Shown here piece after piece: positions 48,708-60,600 of a stretch of 64,000 bases of DNA. A model generated the notes under the pieces. It was not told the origin of the DNA. It did not search any database and was given only the letters and a program-made list of their open reading frames with translations. Source of the DNA: Condylostoma magnum (lineage: Eukaryota > Ciliophora > Heterotrichea > Heterotrichida > Condylostomatidae); the NCBI GenBank assembly GCA_920105805.1, contig CAKKTI010000045.1, forward strand, positions 1 to 64,000, in the 5' to 3' direction. Positions within the stretch are counted from its first letter, which is position 1. Each line of letters opens with the position of its first letter. The translations under genes and the position numbers were made by a program.

Positions 48708-51026
48708 TTAACTAATTGTCTCCGCATATGGCAGTAGAAAGTGGTATGGTAGTTCCAGATACTGAAAATGCCATATGAGGTTCCAGAAGATCATAGGATT
48801 GTATACTCTGAACCGATTCAACTCTACCTTCAACTCAAATTCTCTCAGTACATCAACCACTAAGCTTCTCATGATAAAGGGAGATATCAATAGAGTGTCT
48901 TCTATACTATCTCCTACCCTCACACTCAGCATAGGCATGATCATTTCCTAGCAGTAGTAGCATTTTGAGCCGTAGTTCTTTGATGAGTGGTCCCATCCTT
49001 GCTTTATCTACTCAAATGTTTGGTGATTCTAGCATACACTGCATTGCACGGCCAGATCAAGGCTAAAGGAGTTGCCAGTCTACTACTCACCGGGCCTAGT
49101 GTGAATTCTTTCTCGCAGAACTTCGCTTTGGGAGTTATTAGTGTATTAAAACTCAGATATATTGTTGTACATTATCGGCTGGGCTCGATCGGATATCTGT
49201 GTCATCAGCCGTTGCAGGAGTTAAAGATCCCAGGCATTGAACTAAATCTTATATGTGTTCATTTGCCCAAATATCCAAATTCCTATAGCTGGGTCCAGGG
49301 ATTGACAGGATTTTAAAAGAGTGTTGAAAATTTGTTTGGAAGGTTTGCGAGATGTACCGAGCTTTTGAAGCGCGTATTGGAGTTCAGATATTAGGGACTC
49401 GTATTCTTAAGCGTCTTATTGCCAGAGACAAGCTGCCCATAGTTCTATTCAACATAGAAGAGTGGACTCATCAGCGTTTAAAGATAGAATCACTCTATTT
49501 CCATCAGCTAAAGGCAATATTTCACTTTCTTAAAATGTTGGAGGCTTTTCAAAAGGAATACTGTATTTTTGCAGATTATCATAGTTGAAAGTAGGGAAAA
49601 TAGAATAATCTTACTTATATACTGATGTTGTGGATAGGGTAAACACGGTAAACCGTTCTCATCTTCTCTGCGATTCGTCATCTAAGAACGGAGTAGGAAT
49701 CTTCTTACGTATTAGACGAGATCTATTGAGCTTTTAGGCAATACTCTCGTCAAAATACACTACTTCAAAATGATCGTCTTAGTCTTCTAGATGGATTCTT
49801 GCCTGGCAGAAGTTTGCAAACATCTGTGTTTGCAGTAAATCTCTAAAAAAAGGCCTTGAGTCACTGCTCTGAGATTCTATAAACTGCTGGGTTTAAAAAA
49901 GACTGCCTGGGTTGTTGATATCCATGTTTGATAGATCCATGTATTTCTTGTAATGCTGAAAAATACTCACAAAGAATTTAAGAAAAACAAAGCGAAGTTT
50001 TATTTAATCTTCTTATTTAAGCACGTTTCTGTTGCTTTAAAATGATTTATATAGTTTCTTAATATCTGATGCCAACTTTTTGCCGTAGTGACTAGGAAGC
50101 TTAGGTGGTTTTTAGTTGAGTTACAATATATTCATAGTATCCAAATCAATTATAAGGCAATCTTATGGAGCTCTTTCTAGGATTTAATCTAAACAGGAAG
50201 CATCAAGCCCGAATATGTAGTTAATAGGGGAGAATAAGTAGTCAATTAGATCATTAGGCAATAAGGGCACATAAATCATATGCCATTTAAAGGGGAATAG
50301 TAGGGAAATCATTCCTATACTAATAGCAGTTAGTTTTTAAGGATTAGCAGAGACAAAAATTATACTTCTCTCAACTGCTAGTTATCTAAAAAGCAGTAAT
50401 AAGTCTTTCATTTTCACTCACTCCAGAATAGTCCCTAAATCAACATCAAGCAATGGAAGATCATTCACAGGTGGACGGGCAAATTGTATGTTAACATCAT
50501 TTAAACTAAACTCAACCCGTACAAGTCCTCTTGAAGGTAGAGGAATTCCAAGACAAATCTATGCAACAAATGCTTCAAAGGGAGCTTTATTATTCTTCTT
50601 AGATACTTCAAATAAACTTTAAACCAATCTCATCAAACTTTGTAAAAACATATGACGCGAGATAAGAACTAGGCATTTTGGTTAAAACACTTACTGATAT
50701 GGCTCGTAGAATAAAAGATTAGCACAATAAATCTTATGTCCTGTTTCATTAGTAAGAATATAGCTATATACACTAGTCGCCTGAGGCTTAGGAACTGTAA
50801 AGAAATTGTTGAAAAAAGCAAACTAAGTAAAACTCACCTGTTAAATCGATTCTGGAACTGCAAAATTTCCACGCTTGCATTCAGGAAACTAAAATAATAA
50901 AGCAGGGTTTAAGGGCTCTTGCTATTGTAAATGCTGCTCTATATTATCTGCTCCTAACACTAATAAGTAATCAACAACTGTTTGGATTTAATTACACCAG
51001 CTTTCAATCTCAGATTTGATTTCCAT
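48708..51026 (-). CDS. DENND4: DENN-domain Rab exchange factor, DENND4-like (772 aa)
   Basis: DENN proteins activate Rab GTPases. The N-terminal uDENN reads ALLFQFPECKRGNFAVPESI, then TSVYSYILTNETGHKIYC and LLFYEPYQ. The core cDENN has PKCLVLISRHMFLQSLMRLV, PLPSRGLVRVEFSLND, ERSIIFVSANPQKLTAISIG and IYVPLLPNDLIDYLFSPINY. dDENN follows. The C-terminus has a two-CxxC zinc element (QCSVCQNHQTF and SKCYYCQEMIMPML) and RVYNPMIFWNLIWHFQYLEL, which match the end of DENND4 proteins. It is shorter than animal DENND4 (about 1500+). A likely 15-base intron lies at 50823-50837. Ends at TAA TAA. Confidence 0.88.
50823..50837 (-). other. Candidate 15-base intron in the DENN gene
   Basis: On the coding strand the 15 bases GTGAGTTTTACTTAG begin with GTGAG and end with TAG. 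They would otherwise add five residues (VSFTQ) between PESIQQ and FAFFNN in uDENN, where the family has the short FCFP-type strand directly after. Heterotrichs are known for 15-16 base introns. Being a multiple of three with no absolute stop, it does not show as a frame break. Confidence 0.55.
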
Positions 51027-51217
51027 TTATAAAATTGCAGATGGGGTGTATTTGCATTAAAAATTAATCAGAAAGTGTAAGTTAACCTGAGCCTTAGCCA
51101 ATCTCACATGTATAAGTGTAATTTGATAAATTTGATATTAAAAAGGTGATAAGCCATTGCCTAGATTTATAACTGAAAGCATGCACCTTTATCAAATTAA
51201 AACTGACAGATATATAG

Positions 51218-52543
51218 GACAGATACGAATTATTAGATGTGCTAGGAAAAGGAGGGTTTGCTACTGTTTATAAGGCTAGAACATTGGCAAATGGAGAGAT
51301 AAGAGCTGTCAAGTAGATTAAGAAAAGCAGAGTTAATGATATAAATCGAATATCTCAAAAGGAGTTTGAAATTCTGAGATAACTAGATCATCCTCATATA
51401 CTAAGGATATATGAGTTATTTGAAACACAGGATTATTTCTATATAGTAAGCGAGCTGTGCAAAGGAGGTGAACTGTATTCTACTTTATTACAGTACAGAC
51501 GTCTTAATGAGCAAAAGGCTGCTTAAATAATAAAACAGATTCTATAAGCTATATCCTACTCTCATAGTTAAAAGATAATTCACAGGGATCTAAAGCCGGA
51601 AAACATTCTATTACACTAAACTGGTATTGATGATCTGTAAATCTCACTAGCTGATTTCGGAAACGCTTGTTTTTATAATATAAACTAATCTCTAAAAGGA
51701 CTGTTTGGGTCATGTTATTACATAGCTCCAGAAATGTTCCACTCAAGCTATGATGAAAAAGTTGATATTTGAAGTATTGGGATTATTATGTATGTTATAT
51801 TAACTGGTAGGGCGCCCTATTCAGGCAATAATGAGCGAGTTATACTGGCATAGGCAGAGCAGCAGCCTTTTCAGCCTGTAAGAAGCCAATGCTTTGTATC
51901 TAACGAAGCTTTCAGTCTACTGTAATCTCTTCTAGCAGTCAATTCCAATCAACGCGTAAGTGCAATGTAAGCCTTACAACATCCTTGGTTTTAAAAGGTA
52001 ATTAAGGAACAACCTCTTGACATAACACAGTCTTTGGACTAAATTAAAAAGTTTTACTGTAATGTCAAACTTAAAGAAGCAGTACAGATTTTTATAACTA
52101 CTCAGATGCTAAGTAAGGAAGATATGCTAGAAATGCGGCAAGTATTCATAAAACTTGATGCAAATGGGGATGGATGCATTACTTATTAAGAATTGACGTA
52201 GGTTATGAGCCAATATACTTAAGAATGATAAAACGAAGCTAATGAAATAATGAAAAGATGCGATGCAGATAGCAGTGGTAAGATAGAATACACTGAATTC
52301 CTGAAAGCCTGTGCTGATTGGGAAAGATTAATGTGTTAACAGTACCTAGAAGAAGCTTTTAAAGTTTTCGATTAGGATAACAATGGCACTATTACTGCCG
52401 ATGAGATAAGAATTGCTTTAGAAGGAGATTAGCACGCAGATGATAAGGTATGACAGTAGATTATCGCAGAGGTTGATAGTAATAATGATGGAGAGATCAG
52501 CTTACATGAGTTTTTAGAAATTATGAGTAAGAATTTTGATTAA
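51218..52543 (+). CDS. Calcium-dependent protein kinase (CDPK), start unresolved
   Basis: Ser/Thr kinase fused to a calmodulin-like domain. Kinase: VLGKGGFATVYKART (Gly loop), AVKQIKK (Lys), HRDLKPENILL (catalytic loop), ADFGNACF (Mg site), GSCYYIAPEMF and WSIGIIMYVILTG. A junction helix leads to four EF-hands: DANGDGCITYQEL, DADSSGKIEYTEF, DQDNNGTITADEI, DSNNDGEISLHEF, all with good calcium ligands. The stop is TAA 52541-52543. No in-frame ATG was found between the divergent DENN start and the kinase; the nearest ATG (51181) is in another frame. An unseen small intron or a base error near 51181-51217 is likely, so the start given is the first kinase residue. Confidence 0.9.
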
Positions 52544-52888
52544 TTACTTATATTTACTGTTAAAAGGATGTATTGGAGAGCATTGGCCTTGAGGAGATTG
52601 CATTAAGGTAGAATTGTTTGTGCGGGTCGGACATAATTAAATTTTTCTTCTATTGTTTTTCTATTTGATTGCTTTAATTTCATAGCTGTTTTATTGAGAT
52701 TTGGGTCGTCTTATTGGACTATCCAGATCCATGGATTCCTCTTGGTTTTATATACAATGTAATTAATCTGGTAGAAATTCTATATTATGGCCTGTACTGT
52801 GTATCACATTTTAAAAGGTTTATTACATTGTATTAGGACGGATTTCTCTTATAGGATTTACTCTTAAGTATCCAAAATTACCGTACAT
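52544..52888 (-). CDS. Small unknown protein (114 aa)
   Basis: Frame from ATG 52888 (MYGNFGYLRVNPIREIRPN) to TAA 52544-52546, directly abutting the convergent kinase stop with no base between. Polar and basic, with SMDLDSPIRRPKSQQNSYE and a Lys/Arg patch KQKNNRRKI. An earlier TAA at 52637-52639 is an alternative end (83 aa). It lies 18 bases after the upstream gene's stop, in the same frame. No family recognised. Confidence 0.5.
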
Positions 52889-52906
52889 TTTTTAACTGTT
52901 GTCACT

Positions 52907-53263
52907 TTATCTAACAAAACTATTACTGCAGTCTAAGCTTTTGAAACTGAACTCTTTAAAGTTATTTACATATAATCTACTAGCAAAGCTATTAGATACT
53001 CTGTAAGACGGGCTTTTTGTCTTATATTGTTTTAAATAAGACCTTCTATTAACTGTAGAAGGAGTAGACTTTCTATTCACTCTTATTTTTTTTAACTCAG
53101 ACTTATACACTGGTTGCTTTTATTTCAGTATATTTCTTACTTTAGCCAAACTGTCTTATTTCTTGCTCGTATGCTATCAAATTTAAATATCTGTATAAAT
53201 AGGCTAGTACCTTCTGTAATACTTCCCTGCTTAAATAAGCTCTTCACATTCTGTTTTTTCCAT
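52907..53263 (-). CDS. Small basic Ser/Arg-rich protein (118 aa)
   Basis: Frame from ATG 53263 (MEKTECEELIQAGKYYRRYQ) to TAA 52907-52909. Strongly basic C-terminal half (ELKKIRVNRKSTPSTVNRRS and SPSYRVSNSFASRLYVNNF). Could be a structural or nucleic-acid-binding protein; nothing specific is recognised. Start codon is 29 bases from the divergent RAP gene. Confidence 0.55.
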
Positions 53264-53292
53264 AATTTATACAACGAATTTCCATAAATAAA

Positions 53293-54594
53293 ATGCTTAG
53301 AAAATTTTCTTGGAAGGTTGCTTTAGACAGATTAAGCTAATATAATACTCTGCAGCCTAGCGAGTACTACTAAACTTGTGATTAAATAACCAACTCTGAT
53401 TTTAATCCTATACATAATCCCAGTGCAGTAACCTAACTATCTACTATAATGAAAAATTATTACAATATTACAGGAGAAATTCATTAAACTTTATACTATA
53501 AATCAATCAGATCCGCCCTTGTAGACTAATCATTCATGTAATAATTGACCATAGCCTAAAAAGCGGATATTTTATCAAGTTTGGCAGATATTCAATTTTT
53601 TAATGAGCCAAAATTAGTACAGGATATAGTTATTGAAGTATAAGAAAAGCTGCAAAAGTCTAAGGTAAATGAACTTACAATGCCTATTGCTAATAAATTA
53701 CTTCAAGGAATGCAATTAAGCAACTTTTTAAGCTATAAAGTAATTGCTGCAATTGAAGAAATGATTCTAAAGCATTCTTTTCCTCCTGGATTATTTAATA
53801 ATGACAGTCTGCCTAATTTACTAACAACATATGCCAACTTAAACTTATCACTTGAAACTTTATAAGAACTTATATTAAGTGTAGTAATCCCTGAAAAGTT
53901 TAAAGATTTAAATGATATTGGGAAAATTTAAACAATTTTAGCTTTAGGAAAAATGAATTTATTGGATTCTTAAATATGGGAAAAGTACTTAGAAAAAGAG
54001 TTATTAAAAGTAGATATTACCAGGCTAAATCCTATAGAAAATAACTAATTATACCAGACTATTGTAATGCTAGAAGTTTTAAACCCTGAATTGACTCCTA
54101 AATCTGACATTTATAGTGAAATACGAGATGCTGCTATACAACAGTAAATGCATCATATTGAAACCAATAGGCCTTAATAACTACAGTATTTAGCTCCTAC
54201 CCTCAATTAATAGAAAAAAGGAGTCAATAGTAGCATTTCCGTAGTGAAAATACCTTAAAATTATCCCATAACACAATTTTAGTTAGAAGTTGCCAATGCA
54301 CTTAAACAATTGATGAAATAGTTCACTATAGAGTACAGAACACCTTATCCCTATGTCATTGAAGTAGATGCTTTTGTGCCCCCTAATATTGCTATAGAAG
54401 TTTAAGGGCCAAGACATTACATCAATATGACTTTTTCACCAAATGGTAAAACATTGTTAAAGCGTAGGATATTAGAAAAGCTAGGATATATCATTGTAGA
54501 AATTCCTTATTTTGTATGGGACAATATTCCAAAAGTACAACACAAAACATCATTAAAGAAAATTATACAAGAAATATCGAAAATATCAGGATAG
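53293..54594 (+). CDS. RAP-domain protein, probably mitochondrial (433 aa)
   Basis: RAP domains occur in organelle RNA-processing and ribosome-assembly factors. ATG 53293 gives a basic leader (MLRKFSWKVALDRL), then helical repeats like those of FASTK or OPR proteins (MPIANKLLQGMQLSNFL, LPNLLTTYANLNLSLETL). The C-terminal RAP domain is about residues 355-420: YVIEVDAFVPPNIAIEVQGP, RHYINMTFSPNGKTLLKRR, ILEKLGYIIVEIPYFVWDN. Ends at TAG followed by TAA TAA (54592-54600). Confidence 0.88.
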
Positions 54595-54663
54595 TAATAA
54601 CCGTTTATCATTATAAATATAGAAATATAAGCATAACTAGTTTCACAATTAAGATATAAATTA

Positions 54664-57600
54664 CTAATCATCTAATTGGGTTAATAACGCCACTCCCCTT
54701 TTAACCCAATGCCTCGACGGTACATCAGTAGGCAAACTTATAAACATAACAAAATTAGTTGAATGTCCAGTGGTCTTCAGTACACCTCTTCTCTCACTAG
54801 TCCTATACAATGGGCAATCATAGCAATTCTCATTAGTCCTTTCTATAACAGGTTTAAAATTGATCAAAGGGCCGTCAGTATAAAGAACCTTGGGATCAGA
54901 TTCAGCCAAAGCTCCAATACTTGAATCCCATTATGCTCCTTCCAAAAACATTCCATCTACCAATACACCCTCTTCTACATTTTCCACTCTATCATATGAT
55001 ACTATCTCAAAGTCAAAATCGATTTCATCAATAGGAATTTACTTTTATCTTGCGTAGTTTTACAAAATACTCGTTAAAAATCCATGAGTAAAGAAAAATC
55101 TAGAAATATTGAAAATTTAAGGAATTCCTTCATCTATCCAAGTTTAGAAAAATGTTAGTTTTTACTTGAAATCCTGTATATAAGATCCCAGAGGCTTTAA
55201 AGAAGGATAACTGCTTTTCTTCCATACTTAGGGCACTTTACCATCAAATAAAGACCTTATAGAAGACTCAAGTACACTTGACATGGTCATTTACCCAGCA
55301 ATGGCTTTAGAAATATCCTTTAGGTTCTATTTAATAACTCTAAGCAAGTTATTATACCTTTAAACCTCTTGAATAAGCACAGTGTTCATACTTTAGGTAT
55401 AACTTGAAGGAAACTTTTAGTACACAATTGCTTCATCGAATTATTCAGGTAAGTCATTTGTAATGTTTAAAGCTATTTCATTTACTCGAGTGTCAAACTA
55501 CCCTGTTCCTCCATCCTTATCAGCTCCTTATTGGGTAATTAACAGACTGTCAAAGAATAATTATGACTCTTGTTAATTTTTAGTGATATCAGCATTAGCA
55601 TGTAGCCCGTATACCTCCGGTGGAGCCTTTAAAGGTAGTTCTTCTATATACGCTATATAAGAGTTGTAATCTCCAGTAGGAGGTGCGTAGTATATAGGAT
55701 ATTCCTTACAAAATACATAATCATTATTGAAAATAGAAGGTGTGTAGTAATCTTGTAATAAAGTAGAAATCAGGATACTGTCTTTCTAATCAGTTACTCT
55801 TCCACCAAAATTACATACTCCGGTAAGATATGTAAGAGCTTTAAACGGTACAAAATTATACTAGTTTAAAAATATCTGCAGTTACTATACACTTATTCTT
55901 AAATCACTCTCAGTAAAATCATATATTTCATTCCAGCCCAGTGGCCCATAAAGCCTTCTTTCTTATATAACAGCGTTAAAGAAGCAGAGTCCAAAAAGCA
56001 GTTTTTTCCATTGCATTTCTTGTCTGCATCCATTGAAACTTGAAGGATCAGCAATAAAGTCTTTATTATAAGACCCTGTAAGATTAGCCTTAAGACCCTT
56101 TGGAGGCTCATTAGTCATTTTAAGTCCATTCTGCAGTAAAGTAACAGGAAATTGTTCAGATGGGTAAGATGTAAGCCATAGTCTGAAATCACGTCCAGGT
56201 CCCTTTGCCTCTGCTTGTATGTCAGTCACTATTTTCTCCAATGTAGGAAGCCAGCTTACTGCCAAATGACAGTTTTACAGTAAAACCCAATCTCCCTGCT
56301 CTAATGACTGTCTTATGAGCTACGCTGCCTTTTCTCCTTAGCCCTGTCCTAATGATTTTGTGTATAAATTCTTTCTTTTTGAATCTGCGAATTTTTTAAG
56401 TTGACGGAATGGATCAGATCCCGGAGACAAAATAAAAATCAACGGAGCATCTCTATAGCTGTCTTTATACACGTCTTTTAGTTTGAAAGGCACAGTTTAC
56501 ACAAACTCCTCCCCTAGGTTTTCTACTATGAATTACGAAGCAGAGTACACCATGGCATCTGGCCTTATGCATCGCAGTAACATCAGTTTCTGGAAACCTG
56601 ATATCTTACTTTACAACTAGTCTGGATAAGTTGCAGTGTATGGATTAGATGAGTTAAAAACTTGCTCCCATGCTTCTATATTCAGCTAAATTGATTCCTT
56701 TAAACCTTAGAAAACTTGGAAATTAGATAAATGGCATAATTCAGACCACATTTTATCCTATAGCCAAGAAACTGCTGGCTTTTCTGGTAGTTTTTCATCT
56801 AAGCTTATCCCTCCGATCATTAGGAACCTGAGCTCATCTTGGTCCAATGTTCCTTTATACTCCATGAATTTGAGACAAAGGGTAAAAGCAAATAATAATC
56901 TGTCCTTTTCAAACAAAGATCTACAAATGTTTACAAATAGGGTTTTTGTAAAGTAATTTTATAGGTTTGATAACCTTTAGTCAAGATCATCTCCATTTTC
57001 TGATTCTCTTATAGCTCTTATGAACAGCCCATTGAAGAAATCTATAGAGTACTAGTACATTGGGTCTATGTTTCCTAGATCTGTTATGCAGAAGAACAAA
57101 AGAGCCATTTTTTCCGAGAATGGCTTGTACTCTAGTCTAGCTTAGTCGATTTATGCTTCTGTTTCCTTAGCTTACTCTTGTTCTTACTCTATTTAATTAC
57201 TTATGAGCTTACTTTATGATAAAATTTATATAGCTTCATCGTCATCCAATATACTGCCTTGACTAGAGCTAAGGACATATAAAATCCTATTCCTTGTTTG
57301 TTTAAGCTTTGCTTGGTTTTCTGCGTTTTTGATTATCAATTACTCTTTGTTTCTTTCTAACTCAGGTTATTCTTCGGCTACTACAGTTGCTAATAATTAG
57401 TCAGCTAATCCTTCTGGAGTAATCATGAAATTTAGTAGTTGCACTTTTACTAGGATTTCTGGTAAATAATGAGGATTTCTCTTCCTAGTAGTCATATACA
57501 GTCTAAAATCATCATTATACTCAACTTGCTTTTCTCCTAATTTTATACTATTTTTGTATACTTGTTTGAATAGTACAGGGTCTAAGCTAGGTTCTAAATC

Positions 57601-60600
57601 TTCCTATACATTTTCTATTAGAATTGACTTACCTAGAACAATTCCTGTTTCCAATGCCCTTACAAAATTGTCATCAGTAAACTTTAACAACATAAGCTTA
57701 TCCTCCTTGCTTTCCATTTTCTTAATCCATTTATTAGCTTATGTTTCAGGGTCAATCATAAGCGGCCATCTATGCGACTTCTGTATCATGATTCCATTAT
57801 CAATAGAGAAGTTATCCCTGGGTAGTCCATTAATATTCCAATTTCTTATGATAACTGGATCCCCTAGGCAGTTCTAAAGAGAGTATCCTTATGTAACGGG
57901 AATATCCATCTAGATTACCTCATCTGTCCAAATCTAAACTATATTTTTCCTATACGCAGCGGTAAAAGGCCCTAAATACCCGATTTACCCAGCTGATAAT
58001 AACACATCTCCAGTCAAAGTAACAAAAACCTCTCCTAATTGCCTTGCTCTATCCTTCCATGAGCTCTTCTCTCCCCCTAAACTTTCAATTAACTACTGTG
58101 CCCTTACCAACCTTACCTTACAGTCCTCTACCTTCTACTCAAGATCTTCTTTCCTGTCCTATGTAGCCTTTAATCCCTCTTCCAACGCTTTGACCTTGTC
58201 TTACTCTACCTTTAATTCTTGTTACTTTACAGCTAATTACTTCATCATCCTATTATAGTCCTCCTGGGCCTCAGCTTAGGCTCTTTGCTTAGGTGCTACT
58301 ATTTTATACGCATGATAGTACTTCTCCATTGCCAAAACCCACGCACATAGTCCAGCAGATGCTGCGTCTACCTTCCTTTTCATATTATCTCTATTGAACT
58401 CAGGATTATTGACAAATTTCTGCAACTAGCTTATTTATTTATCAGTGATGTTATTTTTATCATACTTTTTCAACTCATTAAGAAAAGTTGTCCTAGACAA
58501 GCATCGTTTACTTGCTTCCCACCACTACGGTTTCATCTGCATAGTAGCAGGATCTTACACCTTTCTCACAGGCTCCTTCAGTAGAATGCACACAGCTTCC
58601 ATTACATCTTGTACTAGAGTAGGTGGGAATTTGTATGCTTTTATATTAGCAATGTCCTCGTCTCTTAGAGTGTTTAAAGATGCTATCGCATCTTCTAGTA
58701 TTGGCATGCATTGAGCAAGCTCTATATCACATTCTTGCTTTATAGCCTCTGCTCTATCAGCTGCTTCACGGGATATAGCCTCCTCTTCCCTTACACCCTT
58801 CTCTACTATTTCAGCCTCACGTTTCTAAGCTTCTACAATCTCCATTTGCTTATCTGTATCAATTTAAGCTTATTCCAACTGCGGCTACAGCTCTACTAAG
58901 TACTAGCGCATTCCTTCCACCGATCCTTCAGTTGTTATAATCTTCTCATATCCTATCTCAAATCTTTCCTTTTCTTCTAATATCTCTTATCTTCTTAACT
59001 CTAGAAGCTGCTTGAACGTGTAAATCATCTGTATATAAAGAGTTGGAGTTATGTAATAATGTCTTTTTAATTCGTATAGCATCTTTTCTGATCATTCCGA
59101 TGTAGATTTATGGAAGAATTGGCAGATTTTAACACAGTTTTCACTTGTTTGGTCTTCTATATCAATAGATCCGATGAATTTTCTTGCTACTGAGACTAAA
59201 GCGTCCTAGGGCCACTCTTAAAACCAGTCAATTGTGCAGCAATTGACTAAACTTGGAAACATTCTTAATCTAGTTCTGAATGCTTCTCCTATGGGTGAGA
59301 AGCATAGTACTATATGCAGCATCTTTTTGCACCTCTATACGAAATAGTTGTACAATTAATTAGTAGTTCCTTCCGGGGCCTAATTCTCAGCCTTTGCAGC
59401 TCCTCTTACCAACTCACATAGCTCAATTTTCTCTTCAGGGGGATATAAATTAGGCACTTCTCCTGTATTAAGCAGGGTGTTTATGTCTTCTAAGAAACTT
59501 TAGTCTATTATTTACGTGTCAGTTAGTAGGAAAACTGTAGGGTCACCTATTCCACCTGCTTTTTTCAGAAATTCTTTAAGATTGTCTTGCCATTACTCTC
59601 TACCGTAGTTTTTGGAAAGCTCAATTTATACTAGGTCATATTCAGCGGCACTTGCCGCTAGTTTTGTTAGGCTTTGACGGCCTGAGCCACCCACTCCTAT
59701 AAGTAGACCGTGGCCTCCTGGTTAGTTTAGGATTCTGGAAATTCTACATAAGTGTTCTAATGCAAATGAAAATAGAACAAGATCCAGAGGCTTTGTTGAA
59801 CTTTAGTTGTACATTTCCAGAGTGTCCTCACATTTATGCTAAAGGTCAGCCAGGTCTATTATCTCACTGTAGTGCTTTGGCATTCCTGGATGATAGTGTA
59901 AATTACCGAACATTAGACCTCTTATTTCATCTAGTGTTTCTACTTTACCATCCTTATCATAGTCCAGATGGTTGAAAATTGTGTCAAAGTTAAAGCCAAA
60001 TATACGTTTTGTATTCTCACGTAGATGCTGTAAGAGCCATAGGCTGTCTTCTTAGTCTATTAGCCTATCTCCGAATACTCTGAATATCTCATGCACCCAA
60101 AGCCTAACCATTTAAGGTGTCTCAACAATAGTAGCAGAATCAGACATACATATACCTAAAATAACCCTTGAAAAATCCCTTAGATTGAAAGTGTAATGGG
60201 ATTTCCTAGGTGTAGGCAGTAATTTCTTCATAGATGTTTTGTATATATCTCTAGTAGCTTGAATTATCTTATTCTCCACCTTACAAATGTTCTCATTGAA
60301 TCTATTTTTCTAGAAAAACCAGTGCAGAATGCAACTAAAGATCCTTAGTAATGTATCGTCATCAAAACTAGCCAATCCAACACATGACAAGTGCCTAGAC
60401 ATTCTTGGTGTAATTTAACTTCTTCCGCCATCAGGGGGCCCCATGGCGCTTACAAATCGATAATCAACAATCTTTTTAAAGTTCATTTCCTTTAGCTCAT
60501 ACCATCCTCCTTAATCTAGTAATTACCTTAACAGTTCAATAGGAGGTTGAGACCCCCACTCATCATACTCCGGCATGTTTAAATCATCTACAAAAATAAC

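Noticed and set aside
48987-49588. Two plus-strand frames of 109 and 78 codons
   Set aside because: They are shadows of the DENND4-like gene; the minus strand carries the CxxC elements and family-like C-terminus.
50675-50705. Possible 26-base intron starting GTAAGTGTTTTAACC and ending CTAG on the coding strand of the DENN gene
   Set aside because: Read through, it encodes FQPKCLVLISR, the conserved first strand of cDENN, so it is coding.
52544-52906. Stretch after the kinase gene as non-coding or an RNA gene
   Set aside because: A convincing small minus-strand frame from 52888 fills it, and no tRNA-like fold was found.
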